Assembly: GCF_008123425.1 (NCBI RefSeq)
Contig: NZ_VSSS01000031.1
Coordinates: 62,001-126,000 of the forward strand
Direction of reading: 5' to 3'
Source: Bradyrhizobium rifense
Lineage (GTDB): Bacteria; Pseudomonadota; Alphaproteobacteria; Rhizobiales; Xanthobacteraceae
DNA length: 64,000 nucleotides
Shown here: piece by piece, positions 23,967 through 33,130 of the stretch
How positions within the stretch are numbered: the stretch's first letter is position 1
Layout of the letters: the number at the start of each line of letters is the position of its first letter
Notes under the pieces: generated by a model
Databases searched by the model: none
Seen by the model: only the letters and a program-made list of their open reading frames with translations
What the model was told of the DNA's origin: nothing
Position numbers and translations under genes: made by a program

Positions 23967-26324
23967 CTACTCGGCAACCACGTAGGTATAGAGTCCGATG
24001 TGGCCGCGCGCATCGACCTCCTTGTAGACGCCCTGGATTTCGACATCGAAGCCTGGAAACGTATTGAAGCAGGTCTCGAACATCTTGAGATAATCCACCA
24101 TAGGCTTGGCCCGTTCCGTGAGCCGCTCGCCGGGCACGATGGTGGCGATGCCGGGCGGATAGACCACGAAGGGCGTGGTGGCGATGCGGCCGGCGATCGC
24201 TTCGATCGGCAGATAGTCGACGTCGTTCTTGAACAGGAAGCGCGCGGCATCGCGCGGCGACATGGCGATCTCAGGCATGTGCTCCGGCATGAACTGCCGC
24301 GCCTGGAGCGCGCTGACATCGGCGGCGCGGAAGAAGCGGTGCATCTCGCCGCAGAGATCGCGCAGCCGCACGCCGGCGTAGCGCGCCTGCCGCCGCTGGT
24401 AGAATTCCGGGATCGCGTCGGCCAGCAGCGCATTGTCGTCGTGCAGTCGCTTGAAGGCGACGAGGCCGGAGATCAGTGTGCCGGCCTTGCTCGCCTCGAC
24501 GCCCGGCGTCAGCAGGAAGAGCAGGGAGTTGAGGTCGTTCTTTTCAGGGACGATACGGTTTTCGCGCAGATATTGCGCGACGACCGGGGCGGGGATGCCG
24601 TGCTCGGCATAGGCGCCGGTGGCGCGGTCGAAGCCGGGGGTGAGCAGCGTCAGCTTGTTCGGATCGGTCATGGCAAAGCCCTCGGCCATGCCGGCGAAGC
24701 CGTGCCAGTTGCCGTCGGGGCCGAGCTGCCAGAGCGCGGGATTGGTGGCGAGTTCGTCGGTCGACAGCGTCTCCCAGGCAACATTGTGCGCGGTGCCGGG
24801 GCGGCTGACGTCGGGGATGGCGACGCGATCGGGCACGAACGGCTCGAAGAACCAGCGCCGGTCTGCGTTCTGTTCCTTCTCCTCGAACTCCCGGCGCATC
24901 GCGCGGATCTTCTTCCGCAGCTCGATGCCGAGCCGGATCGTGTCGTCCCACAACACTTCGCCCGAGCGCCCCTTCATCATCTGCGCGCCGACATCCAGTG
25001 ATGCGAAGAGGGGATAGAAGGGAGAGGTTGATGCGTGCTGCATAAAACTTTCGTTGAAGCGGCGGTGCTCGACGCGCCGTTTCTGACCACGGATGTGACG
25101 ATCCTTAATGTGGATTTGGGATGCCTGCGAAAAGCTCGCGAGCTGCTTGTGGGTCGACTGCGTCGCGATGATGCCCGGCGCTTCCGGGGGAAGGTTAGCG
25201 AGACCCATGGCGAAACGGCCGGCATAGAGCGGGTGGAACTTCATGAAGCCGGCCCAGGCCTCGTCGAACAGGATGTATTCGCAGAGATGGCCGATGCGCT
25301 TCAGGATCATCTCGGCATTGTGGATCGTGCCGTCATAGGTGCACTGCTCGACCACGGCGACGCGGAACGGCCGCTCCTTGCGCCAGGCGTCCTTGTCCGT
25401 GACCAGGGGATGATTGCGGATCGCCTCGCGCAGGGCCTTCTCGTCCAGCACGTCCCAGCGCATCGGGCCGATCAGGCCCCAGGCATTGCGGATCGTCGGG
25501 ACATAGACCGGGATGCCGCCATTGATCATCAGCGCGCCGTGATGGGCGGCCTTGTGGTTGTTGCGGTCGAACAGCACGAGGTCGCCGTCGGTGACGAGCG
25601 CGCCGAGCGCGACCTTGTTCGAGGTCGAGGTGCCGTTGAGCACGAAATAGGTCTTTTCAGCGCCGAAGATCGCTGCCGCCTCCTTCTGCGCCTTCAGCGC
25701 CGGCCCCTCATGGGTGAGGAGGTCGCCGAGGTCGAGCACGGAATTGTCGAGGTCGTCGCGGAACACGGACTCGCCGAGATGCTCGACGAAGACCCGGCCG
25801 ATCGGGCTGCGGTTGTAGAACACGCCGCCATTGTGGCCCGGACAGGTCCAGAGCTGGTTGCCTTCCTCGGCGTAATCGACCAGCGCGCCGAAGAACGGCG
25901 TCTTCAGCGTCTCGGCATATTGCTTGAGCCGGCTGATCAAATTCTTGGCGATGAAGGTCGGCGTCTCCTCGGAGAGGAAGACGTAGCCGTCGATGAAGTC
26001 GAGGACCTCGACCGGAAGGTCCTCGAATCGCTTGCGCCGGATCAGCAGGATGATCGGGAAGTCGAGGCCGCGGCGACGCATCAGATTGATCAGTGCCGAG
26101 GTCTTGCCCTCAAGCCCCTTCTTACCCCAGTCCACCACCATGCAACCGATCGCCGCATCGGTCTGCACCGCGATTTCGGCGTCCTCCAGCTTGCGGGCCC
26201 GGACCACCTCGAAGCCCGAGCGCTGGATCTCCTCGATGATCTGGCTGAAGCGGATGCCCTCGAGGTCATCGGCGTCGAATACTGGTGCGGCGAACAGGAA
26301 GTTGAAGCGCTTGAAATAGTCCAT
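23967..26324 (-). CDS. Orn/Lys/Arg decarboxylase, fold-type I PLP enzyme with N-terminal wing domain
   Basis: The product has 785 residues from ATG 26324. Residues 1 to about 130 are the CheY-like wing domain of inducible acid decarboxylases. The PLP core has Asp354 in LFDEAW, which binds the pyridine nitrogen, and the Schiff-base Lys393 in STHKQLAS. The C-terminal domain ends with the usual FPGFDVEIQGVY region. It would decarboxylate ornithine, lysine or arginine to a polyamine precursor and raise internal pH. Substrate cannot be chosen by eye. A perfect 14-bp hairpin lies directly upstream, and an in-frame ATG at 26366 lies within it. Confidence 0.88.
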   Translation of the reverse strand: MDYFKRFNFLFAAPVFDADDLEGIRFSQIIEEIQRSGFEVVRARKLEDAEIAVQTDAAIGCMVVDWGKKGLEGKTSALINLMRRRGLDFPIILLIRRKRFEDLPVEVLDFIDGYVFLSEETPTFIAKNLISRLKQYAETLKTPFFGALVDYAEEGNQLWTCPGHNGGVFYNRSPIGRVFVEHLGESVFRDDLDNSVLDLGDLLTHEGPALKAQKEAAAIFGAEKTYFVLNGTSTSNKVALGALVTDGDLVLFDRNNHKAAHHGALMINGGIPVYVPTIRNAWGLIGPMRWDVLDEKALREAIRNHPLVTDKDAWRKERPFRVAVVEQCTYDGTIHNAEMILKRIGHLCEYILFDEAWAGFMKFHPLYAGRFAMGLANLPPEAPGIIATQSTHKQLASFSQASQIHIKDRHIRGQKRRVEHRRFNESFMQHASTSPFYPLFASLDVGAQMMKGRSGEVLWDDTIRLGIELRKKIRAMRREFEEKEQNADRRWFFEPFVPDRVAIPDVSRPGTAHNVAWETLSTDELATNPALWQLGPDGNWHGFAGMAEGFAMTDPNKLTLLTPGFDRATGAYAEHGIPAPVVAQYLRENRIVPEKNDLNSLLFLLTPGVEASKAGTLISGLVAFKRLHDDNALLADAIPEFYQRRQARYAGVRLRDLCGEMHRFFRAADVSALQARQFMPEHMPEIAMSPRDAARFLFKNDVDYLPIEAIAGRIATTPFVVYPPGIATIVPGERLTERAKPMVDYLKMFETCFNTFPGFDVEIQGVYKEVDARGHIGLYTYVVAE

Positions 26325-26333
26325 GGCATGTCC

Positions 26334-26369
26334 CGAATGTGCAGAGACGGACAGGTCTCTGCACATTCG
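26334..26369 (-). promoter_or_regulatory. 14-bp perfect stem-loop in the decarboxylase leader
   Basis: CGAATGTGCAGAGA and TCTCTGCACATTCG are perfect inverted repeats around an 8-base loop. The stem ends 9 bases before the decarboxylase ATG and overlaps the start of its GGGA ribosome-binding stretch. No T-tract follows, so it is not a classical terminator. It is a candidate translational control element or a protein-binding operator. Confidence 0.6.
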
Positions 26370-26408
26370 ATGACAGTTCTATGACAGCATTCGGGTCTGA
26401 AGGAGCGC

Positions 26409-27596
26409 TCAGCTCGCGGTGGCGATGATCATGCGCTTTCGCCCGAAATTTGCCACCGCCGTCTCCGGAACACCGAAATTATTGGCAAGCAGATGCCGGG
26501 GCGCCTTCGCCAGCCAATCGGTCAGGCTGCTTTCGCGATATGCGCCGCTGTCGAGTACGCCAACCATCTCGGCGTCCTCTTTGCCGACATTCTCGATCGA
26601 GTGGCCGCAATTGCGCGGGATATAGGCGCAGTCCCCGGGCGAAAGCTCGGCGACGGCGACACGCTTGTCGAATGCGAACAGTGTCACGCGCGTGCGTCCC
26701 TTCAGCACGTAGTGCCACTCGTTGGCATCGGTATGCCAGTGTGGTTCGTGCATCGCGCCGGGCTTGAGCTTGAGGACCAGCCCGGTCATCCCGCTCGAGA
26801 CCGGAAATTCCTTGGCGGAGGCCACATAGAGTGCGCCGCCGGGCGTGCTTACCTTCGGCTTCTGCGACATCAGCGGGAAGCGGTGCGTCCGATCGCGATC
26901 CAGCGGGCGGGCAATTTTGGCCTGCGGCCCGTCAAGTGCCAGCACCTCGCCCTGCATGATGTAGGTTTCGGCCTTCGGATTGGCGTTGAATATCTCCGTG
27001 GAGACGCCCAGCGCCTGCGATAGGGCCGGGGCGTCGTAGCGGCTCATCCAGTCGCTGATCCCGAACGTGCCGTGTTCGGAGTAGAGTCCGTCATCGAAGG
27101 CGAGGACGGCGTGACAGGCCGAGGGCCCCAGCGTCTGGATGGCGTGGCTGTGGCCTGTCGGAAAATACCAGAGATCGCCGGGCCCCAGGTTGGCGACCTC
27201 GAGCTGGCCGTCGGGGTCGACCACCGTCACCTGGCAGTGGCCGTCGACGACGTAGGCCCACTCGGCCGAATTGTGCCAGTGCATCTCGCGGGCGCCGCCC
27301 GCGTTGATGTAGAGATGGGCGCCGGCGATGCCGGTCGCGAGCGGAAGGCCCCGGGCTGTGACCTCGCGCGCCCAGCCTCCTGATGTCGCCTTGATCGGCC
27401 CCTTGTCCAGCGACGCCGTGAACACAACGGGATCGCCGGATTTCCGCGGAATGGTCTTGAGGAATTCCGACGCCGGAGCGACGTCGTACCCGGCGGCATG
27501 CCCGTCGGGCGCTGCGAGCGCGGATTTGGCGGCGCCCAGGACGCCGGCACCGAACGCAATGGATTGAATGAAGATACGGCGGTTGGATTTAAACAT
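26409..27596 (-). CDS. Tat-exported bicupin, oxalate decarboxylase (OxdC) family
   Basis: The product has 395 residues. The N-terminus NRRIFIQSIAFGAGVLGAA with an ALA-A site is a twin-arginine signal, so the protein folds with its metal before export to the periplasm. Each cupin has a full Mn(II) site: His106, His108, Glu112 and His151, then His286, His288, Glu293 and His332. OxdC enzymes convert oxalate to formate and CO2. The lid corresponding to SENST of Bacillus OxdC reads SEHGT (173-177), keeping the glutamate needed for decarboxylase activity but changing its neighbours. Function as an oxalate decarboxylase is likely, though a related activity is possible. Confidence 0.82.
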   Translation of the reverse strand: MFKSNRRIFIQSIAFGAGVLGAAKSALAAPDGHAAGYDVAPASEFLKTIPRKSGDPVVFTASLDKGPIKATSGGWAREVTARGLPLATGIAGAHLYINAGGAREMHWHNSAEWAYVVDGHCQVTVVDPDGQLEVANLGPGDLWYFPTGHSHAIQTLGPSACHAVLAFDDGLYSEHGTFGISDWMSRYDAPALSQALGVSTEIFNANPKAETYIMQGEVLALDGPQAKIARPLDRDRTHRFPLMSQKPKVSTPGGALYVASAKEFPVSSGMTGLVLKLKPGAMHEPHWHTDANEWHYVLKGRTRVTLFAFDKRVAVAELSPGDCAYIPRNCGHSIENVGKEDAEMVGVLDSGAYRESSLTDWLAKAPRHLLANNFGVPETAVANFGRKRMIIATAS

Positions 27597-27696
27597 CGAA
27601 GACCCCGAAATCAGATGGTTGTATGAATGGAACCGCGACGCCGGCTACGTCGCGTCCTCTTCATGTGGGTCTGATGAACACCCCATCGCGCCTCAA

Positions 27697-27712
27697 CCGT
27701 TCGGCTGAACGG
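27697..27712. promoter_or_regulatory. palindrome upstream of the bicupin gene
   Basis: CCGTTCGGCTGAACGG has 6-bp perfect arms and lies 101 bases upstream of the bicupin start, within the only spacer (27597-27796) available for its promoter. It is a candidate operator. Confidence 0.35.
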
Positions 27713-27796
27713 CACCTCAAATATCATTGATGAGGAAATGAAGGTGGCTTGTGAATCACGCGCTTGACACCGCGTTGCGGCGCGCGGTCGATCTGA

Positions 27797-28276
27797 TCAG
27801 CGCTTCGTCTCGCCGAACACCACGGTCGGCACCGCGCGATTGACGACCTCGCGCAGTGCGAAGCTCGATTGCACGCGCGCGACACGCGGCAGGCGCGACA
27901 GTTCGGTGCGGTGGATGCGCTCGAAATCCTGGATGTCGCGGGCGAGCACGATCAGGATGTAGTCGTCGGTGCCCGACATCAGGAAGCAGCGCACGACGGA
28001 GGGGCACTTCACGACCTCCGCCTCGAACGCCTTCAGCGCCTCGTCGCTCTGGCTCTCCAGCGCAATGCGCACCAGCACCGTGGTGGTGAGGCCGAACTGC
28101 GCCAGATCGAGCGCGGCCTGGTAGGCCTGGATGTAGCCGTCATCCTCGAGCGTCTTCTGCCGCCGCGCCAGCGCCGTGCTGGAGAGGCCGACCTTGTTGG
28201 CGAGCTCGGTGTGGCTGGCGCGCGCATTGGTCGTGAGTTCCGCGAGAATGGCGAGATCTTTCCGGTCGAGGGCCAA
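27797..28276 (-). CDS. Lrp/AsnC-family regulator of alanine dehydrogenase
   Basis: From TTG 28276 the product has 159 residues, the usual Lrp length, beginning LALDRKDLAILAEL. An ATG at 28354 in frame would add 26 residues unlike any Lrp and leave only 55 bases to the divergent ald gene. Residues about 1-60 are the AsnC helix-turn-helix (ELANKVGLSSTALARRQKTLEDDG). The rest is the RAM ligand domain (TTTVLVRIAL, FLMSGTDDYILIVLARD). Divergent placement next to ald indicates an AldR-like activator responding to alanine. Confidence 0.86.
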   Translation of the reverse strand: MALDRKDLAILAELTTNARASHTELANKVGLSSTALARRQKTLEDDGYIQAYQAALDLAQFGLTTTVLVRIALESQSDEALKAFEAEVVKCPSVVRCFLMSGTDDYILIVLARDIQDFERIHRTELSRLPRVARVQSSFALREVVNRAVPTVVFGETKR

Positions 28277-28409
28277 GGTTTCGTTTCCAGCGTGAAAGGG
28301 CGTCTGCGCGCCGGAAACCGGCGCGGGAAGGCCAAAGCTAGCGGATATTTGCACGAAACCAAACTGCCCGCGTCGCTACGATCGCGGGGTGAATCAAAAG
28401 GAGCCCAAG

Positions 28410-29525
28410 ATGCGTGTCGGTGTGCCCAAGGAGATCAAGGTCCAGGAATATCGCGTCGGTCTCACCCCGGGCGCTGTCCGCGAATATGTCGCCGCTGGGC
28501 ATCAGGTCACGGTCGAGACCGGCGCCGGCAGCGGCATCGGCGCGTCCGACGAGGTGTACGAGCGGGCAGGGGCCTCCATTGCCGCGAGCGCGCGCGACAT
28601 CTTCGCCAAGTCCGACATGATCGTGAAGGTGAAGGAGCCGCAGAAAAGCGAATGGGCCCAGCTTCGTGAAAGCCAGATCCTCTTTACTTACCTCCATCTC
28701 GCGCCGGATCCCGAACAGGCCAAGGGCCTGCTCGCGTCCGGTTGCACTGCGATCGCCTATGAAACCGTCACCGACGCGGCTGGTCACCTCCCCCTGCTTG
28801 CGCCGATGAGCGAAGTCGCCGGCCGCCTCGCCATCGAGGCCGCCGGCGCCGCGCTCAAGCGATCGGCCGGCGGTCGCGGGCTGTTGCTGGGCGGCGTGCC
28901 CGGCGTGCAGCCGGCGCGCGTCGTTGTTCTCGGCGGCGGCGTGGTGGGAACGCAGGCCGCGCGGATGGCCGCAGGCCTTGGTGCCGAGGTCACGGTAATC
29001 GATCGCTCGATTCCTCGTCTTCGCGAGCTGGATGATGTCTTTCTCGGGCGGGTGCGCACCCGTTTCTCGACCATCGAGGCGGTCGAGGAGGAGGTGTTTT
29101 CCGCCGACGTCGTGATCGGCGCGGTGCTGGTGCCCGGCGCCAGCGCGCCAAAACTCGTCACAAGGGCAATGCTGAAATCGATGCGGCCGGGTGCCGTGCT
29201 GGTCGATGTCGCGATCGACCAGGGTGGCTGCTTCGAGACCTCGCATGCGACGACGCACACTGACCCGACCTACGAGGTCGACGGCGTCGTGCACTATTGC
29301 GTCGCCAACATGCCGGGCGCGGTGCCGGTGACGTCGAGCCAGGCGTTGAATAATGCGACGCTGCCGTTCGGTCTGATGCTCGCCAACAAGGGCTTTGCCG
29401 CAGTGCTGGAAAATCAGCATCTGCGCGACGGGCTCAACGTTCATCGCGGCCGCATCACCAACAAGGCCGTGGCGGAGAGCCTCGGGATGGAGTTTGCGCC
29501 TGTCGGGAGTGGGCTCGCGGCGTAG
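28410..29525 (+). CDS. ald: alanine dehydrogenase
   Basis: The product has 371 residues from ATG 28410, behind AAGGAG. It begins MRVGVPKEIKVQEYRVGLTP, which contains the substrate Arg and Lys region of alanine dehydrogenase. The NAD motif follows in VVVLGGGVVGTQAARMA, and the catalytic His lies in the TYLHLA segment. It interconverts L-alanine and pyruvate plus ammonia with NAD. In rhizobia the enzyme serves alanine use and ammonia assimilation or release. It is controlled by the divergent Lrp-type regulator. Confidence 0.96.
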   Translation: MRVGVPKEIKVQEYRVGLTPGAVREYVAAGHQVTVETGAGSGIGASDEVYERAGASIAASARDIFAKSDMIVKVKEPQKSEWAQLRESQILFTYLHLAPDPEQAKGLLASGCTAIAYETVTDAAGHLPLLAPMSEVAGRLAIEAAGAALKRSAGGRGLLLGGVPGVQPARVVVLGGGVVGTQAARMAAGLGAEVTVIDRSIPRLRELDDVFLGRVRTRFSTIEAVEEEVFSADVVIGAVLVPGASAPKLVTRAMLKSMRPGAVLVDVAIDQGGCFETSHATTHTDPTYEVDGVVHYCVANMPGAVPVTSSQALNNATLPFGLMLANKGFAAVLENQHLRDGLNVHRGRITNKAVAESLGMEFAPVGSGLAA

Positions 29526-29536
29526 GGTCGCGAGAC

Positions 29537-31447
29537 CTACCCCTTCGTCAGCCTGTACTGCCCCAGATCCGGATCGTGCGTCGTGCGCCAATAGTCCACG
29601 AACCGCCACGGCATCGCCGAGAACACGCGGCCGCTCGAGTTGCGGTAGTAGGTGCTCATGCCCGGATGGGTCCAGATCATCCCCTCGTGCTCGGCATCGA
29701 CCTTGCGCACATAATCATCGAGCACGTCGGGGCGGACGTCGATGGTGGCGATGTCGTGCTCGATCATGTCGGCGAGGCAGGCGGAGATGTAGCGGCTCTG
29801 GCATTCGGACTGGAAGATGACGCTGCCGCCATGGGCCGGGCCCGAATTCGGCCCGAGCATGCAGAAGAAATTTGGAAAGTCGGGCACGGTGAGGCCGAGG
29901 AACGCGGTCGGATTGTCGTTGGCCCAGGCCTCGCGGAGGTTCTTGCCGTCGCGGCCGCTGATGTTGAGGCGCGCAGCCATCTCCGTCACCTTGAAGCCGG
30001 TGGCGACGACGATGATGTCGGCGGGACGGCGGTCTCCGCGGGCGGTGACGATGCCGCTTTCATCAAAATGGTCGATCGCGTCAGTGACGAGCTCGACATT
30101 GTCCCGCCTCAAGGTCTTGAACCAGTTGTTGTCGAGCAGGATGCGCTTGCCATAGGGCGGATAGGTCGGCACGCATTTTTCGATCAGGTCGGGCCGGTCC
30201 TTCAGTTCGGTCAGGATGAAGTCGGTCAGCTCCTGGCGGTGCCGGTCGTTGCCCTTGTTGACGGCGCGCTCCGGATGCGGCCAGGCCGGGTCCTTGCGCA
30301 GGAACGGCAGCAAGCCGTCGCCATAGCGCCAGAACATGTTGAAGCGGTACCACTGCACATAGAACGGCAGATACGCGAGCAGCCAGCGCGCGCCCTCGCT
30401 GATCGGGTCGGCATAGCCCTTCACCGGCCGCGCCCATTGCGCGCTGCGCTGATAGACGGTGACCGAGGCGACGCAGCCGGCGATCGCCGGCACCAGCTGC
30501 ATCGACGTCGCGCCGGTGCCGATCACGGCGACATGCTTGCCGTCGAGCTTGATGCCGTCCGACCACAGTGCCGAGTGCAGGATTGTGCCTTTGAAGTTTT
30601 CTTCGCTCTTGAATTGCGCGCGTGAGGGATCGTTGAGCTGGCCGATGGCCGAGACCAGCGCGGTGGATTCGAACGTCTCTTCGCCGCTCTCGGTCTTCAG
30701 CGTGGAGATCCAGCGCCGCTTGCCTTCATCCCAGCGCGACGCCGTCAGCTCGGTGTTGACGCGCAGATGCTTGCGGATGCCGTATTCGTCGGCGACCTTC
30801 AGGAGATAGCCGAGCAGTTCTTCGCGCTGGCAGAAATAGCGCGTCCATGCGTTGCCCGAGCCGAACGAGTAGGAATAGGAGTGGTTCGGCGTGTCGACGC
30901 CGCAACCGGGATAGCGGTTGATCCACCAGGTGCCGCCGAGTTCGGCGTTCTTCTCGACGATGGTGTAGGGAATGCCGAGATGGCCGAGCGCCACGCCAAG
31001 AGCGATTGCGCAGACGCCGGCGCCGACGATCAGCACATGTTGTTCGGCGAGCTTCGCGTTCGAAGGACGCGCCGTCCAACGCGCCTCGCGCGCCACAAAG
31101 CCCATCTCCTCGCGCATCAGCGGCGCATATTCAGGCGCGACGTTCTCGCCGAGGCACGCCCGCATCATCTTCAGCAGCAGCTCTTCGCCGGGATCGGTGA
31201 TGACAGGCTTCGGCGTGCCGTCGGCAAACAGCTTGACGACAGCGGCGCGGATTTCGTCCTGGATCTCGCGGGGCACGCCGGCCTCGGGATCGGGAATGAG
31301 ACGAATGTCGCGCCTGGGCAAATACGGCGGCTCGAGCCAGCGTTCGTCGCCAGTCATGTGCACCAGCACCATCAGCAGGCAGCGGATGTCCGCTTCGGCA
31401 ATCGCAGAGGCGAGGTCGAGCGGCTGGCGGGGAGATGCGATGTTCAT
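29537..31447 (-). CDS. type I Baeyer-Villiger monooxygenase, 4-hydroxyacetophenone-monooxygenase-like
   Basis: The product has 636 residues from ATG 31447. Two Rossmann motifs are visible: FAD-binding VLIVGAGVCAIALG (138-151) and NADPH-binding VIGTGATSMQLVPAIAG (about 308-324). The type I BVMO fingerprint F-x-G-x-x-x-H-x-x-x-W lies between them as FKGTILHSALWS (285-296), with Ser in the last position instead of the usual Pro or Asp. The extra N-terminal 130 residues before the FAD motif are shared with 4-hydroxyacetophenone monooxygenase (about 640 residues) and absent from cyclohexanone monooxygenase. It would insert oxygen into a ketone; the substrate is unknown. Confidence 0.87.
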   Translation of the reverse strand: MNIASPRQPLDLASAIAEADIRCLLMVLVHMTGDERWLEPPYLPRRDIRLIPDPEAGVPREIQDEIRAAVVKLFADGTPKPVITDPGEELLLKMMRACLGENVAPEYAPLMREEMGFVAREARWTARPSNAKLAEQHVLIVGAGVCAIALGVALGHLGIPYTIVEKNAELGGTWWINRYPGCGVDTPNHSYSYSFGSGNAWTRYFCQREELLGYLLKVADEYGIRKHLRVNTELTASRWDEGKRRWISTLKTESGEETFESTALVSAIGQLNDPSRAQFKSEENFKGTILHSALWSDGIKLDGKHVAVIGTGATSMQLVPAIAGCVASVTVYQRSAQWARPVKGYADPISEGARWLLAYLPFYVQWYRFNMFWRYGDGLLPFLRKDPAWPHPERAVNKGNDRHRQELTDFILTELKDRPDLIEKCVPTYPPYGKRILLDNNWFKTLRRDNVELVTDAIDHFDESGIVTARGDRRPADIIVVATGFKVTEMAARLNISGRDGKNLREAWANDNPTAFLGLTVPDFPNFFCMLGPNSGPAHGGSVIFQSECQSRYISACLADMIEHDIATIDVRPDVLDDYVRKVDAEHEGMIWTHPGMSTYYRNSSGRVFSAMPWRFVDYWRTTHDPDLGQYRLTKG

Positions 31448-31727
31448 CGTCTTCTTCTGATCTCCGGCGATCCGATGAGTCCGATCCTGGAGGGGCGAAC
31501 GAAGGAGCTGCGGGCAGGGCACGGTAGTCGACCAGCGCTGGGGCGTCTACGCGGCGCGGCACCGGCCCGCTCCCGTCCCAAATAGGGCGGAAGAAGAAAA
31601 CTATTGTCTTGTGACCGTCCCGCGGAAGGAGTTTCCCCTCCGGGGGGTAAAAACGCCAATCGCTTCCATTGCCGTTTGGGGCCGAAACGACGACATTCTG
31701 TTCAGAATTTGATGGATTGGCATAGCC

Positions 31728-31946
31728 ATGGAACGTACTGGATTTGAGCCCTTCGGCGAGCAGATGGTGTCCGCAACGGACACCCAGCCGCAGTCGCGCG
31801 CCGCAAAGCTGGTGTTGCGGGCCGGCACGGGCCTGTTCTGGTCGCTGGTCGCCGCCATCGTGGTGGCGCGCGCGGCTTTCTTCGAGCCGGGCGTCTATGA
31901 CAGCTTCAGCCACGTGGCTTCGCTCGCCAAGAATCTGCTGTTCTGA
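31728..31946 (+). CDS. small single-pass membrane protein of unknown function
   Basis: The product has 72 residues. One hydrophobic segment (LFWSLVAAIVVARAAFF) can span the membrane, preceded by a Arg/Lys-containing cytoplasmic side. No conserved motif is recognised. It lies alone between divergent neighbours. The start at ATG 31728 has only a weak upstream site, so confidence is moderate. Confidence 0.5.
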   Translation: MERTGFEPFGEQMVSATDTQPQSRAAKLVLRAGTGLFWSLVAAIVVARAAFFEPGVYDSFSHVASLAKNLLF

Positions 31947-32057
31947 GCCGGATTAATCCGGGCTGAGGATAGAACTTCCCTCGGCCCTGATATGCCGAAA
32001 ACTTATTCCCCAACCCGACCGTCGTGCGTATAAATCTTTCTCCTCTGGGAGAGATTT

Positions 32058-33116
32058 GTGTCGCAGAATCAAGCATCCAGCCCGGCCGATTCCAAGCCGA
32101 CCTCCGCCGCAAGCCGCATCCTCGCGCTGATTCCCGGCATTCTCCTCTGCATCGCCGTCGCGGGTGTCTCGGCTCTACTCGAACGGGCCGAACTGGGCGT
32201 TTTCGAGCATCCCTATGTCGAAGCGCTGGTGATGGCGATCCTGCTTGGGATGGCCGTGCGCAGCTTCTGGAAGCCGGCGCCGCGCTGGCAGGCCGGCATC
32301 GCCTTCAGCGCCAAGCAGCTGCTCGAAGTCGCCGTCATGCTGCTGGGCGCCTCCATCAGCTTTGCCGCGATCGCGGCCTCGGGCATCGCCCTTTTGGCGT
32401 CGATCGCGGCCGTCGTCGTGGTGGCCCTTTGCGTCTCCTTCGGTCTTAGCCGTTTGCTTGGCCTGTCGACGCGGCTGTCGATCCTGATTGCCTGCGGCAA
32501 TTCGATCTGCGGCAATTCTGCCATCGCGGCGGTGGCGCCGATCATCGGCGCCAACAGCGACGAGATCGCATCCTCGATCTCCTTCACCGCCATCCTCGGT
32601 GTGATGATGGTGCTGGGCCTGCCGCTGCTGATCCCGCTGTTGCAGTTGACGGCCACGCAATACGGCATCCTCGCCGGCCTGACCGTCTATGCCGTACCGC
32701 AGGTGCTCGCGGCGACGGTGCCGGCGGGGCTGATCTCCACGCAGATCGGCACCCTGGTCAAGCTGATGCGCGTGCTGATGCTCGGCCCCGTGGTCGTCGG
32801 CCTCTCGCTGGTTGCCTCGCGCTGGCAGACCGGCGGCAAGAAGACCAATGTCGGCTTCTTCCGCCTGGTTCCGTGGTTCATCCTCGGCTTCCTTGCGCTC
32901 GCGACCTTGCGCTCGCTCGAGATCGTGCCGGGCACGGTGGTGGCTCCGATCACGCGGATCACAGGCTTCCTCACCGTCGTGTCGATGGCCGCGCTCGGCC
33001 TCGGCGTTGACGTGAAGGTGCTTGCCAATGTCGGGGGACGGGTGACGGCTGCGGTAACGCTATCGCTGATGCTGCTGCTGGGGATCAGCATCGCGCTGGT
33101 GCATTGGTTTAAGTGA
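32058..33116 (+). CDS. YeiH/UPF0324-family putative sulfate or sulfur-compound exporter
   Basis: The product has 352 residues and about ten hydrophobic segments. The conserved GNSICGNSAIAAVAPIIGA block and the SFTAILGVMMVLGLPLL segment identify the Cons_hypoth698/YeiH family. It starts at GTG 32058 behind GGGAGAGA. Family members have been linked to export of sulfate or sulfite-related anions, which is of interest because the next gene cluster includes a sulfonate-type importer and AprA/AprB-like proteins. The substrate is not shown by the sequence. Confidence 0.82.
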   Translation: MSQNQASSPADSKPTSAASRILALIPGILLCIAVAGVSALLERAELGVFEHPYVEALVMAILLGMAVRSFWKPAPRWQAGIAFSAKQLLEVAVMLLGASISFAAIAASGIALLASIAAVVVVALCVSFGLSRLLGLSTRLSILIACGNSICGNSAIAAVAPIIGANSDEIASSISFTAILGVMMVLGLPLLIPLLQLTATQYGILAGLTVYAVPQVLAATVPAGLISTQIGTLVKLMRVLMLGPVVVGLSLVASRWQTGGKKTNVGFFRLVPWFILGFLALATLRSLEIVPGTVVAPITRITGFLTVVSMAALGLGVDVKVLANVGGRVTAAVTLSLMLLLGISIALVHWFK

Positions 33117-33130
33117 GGGACGGAGGCTGC

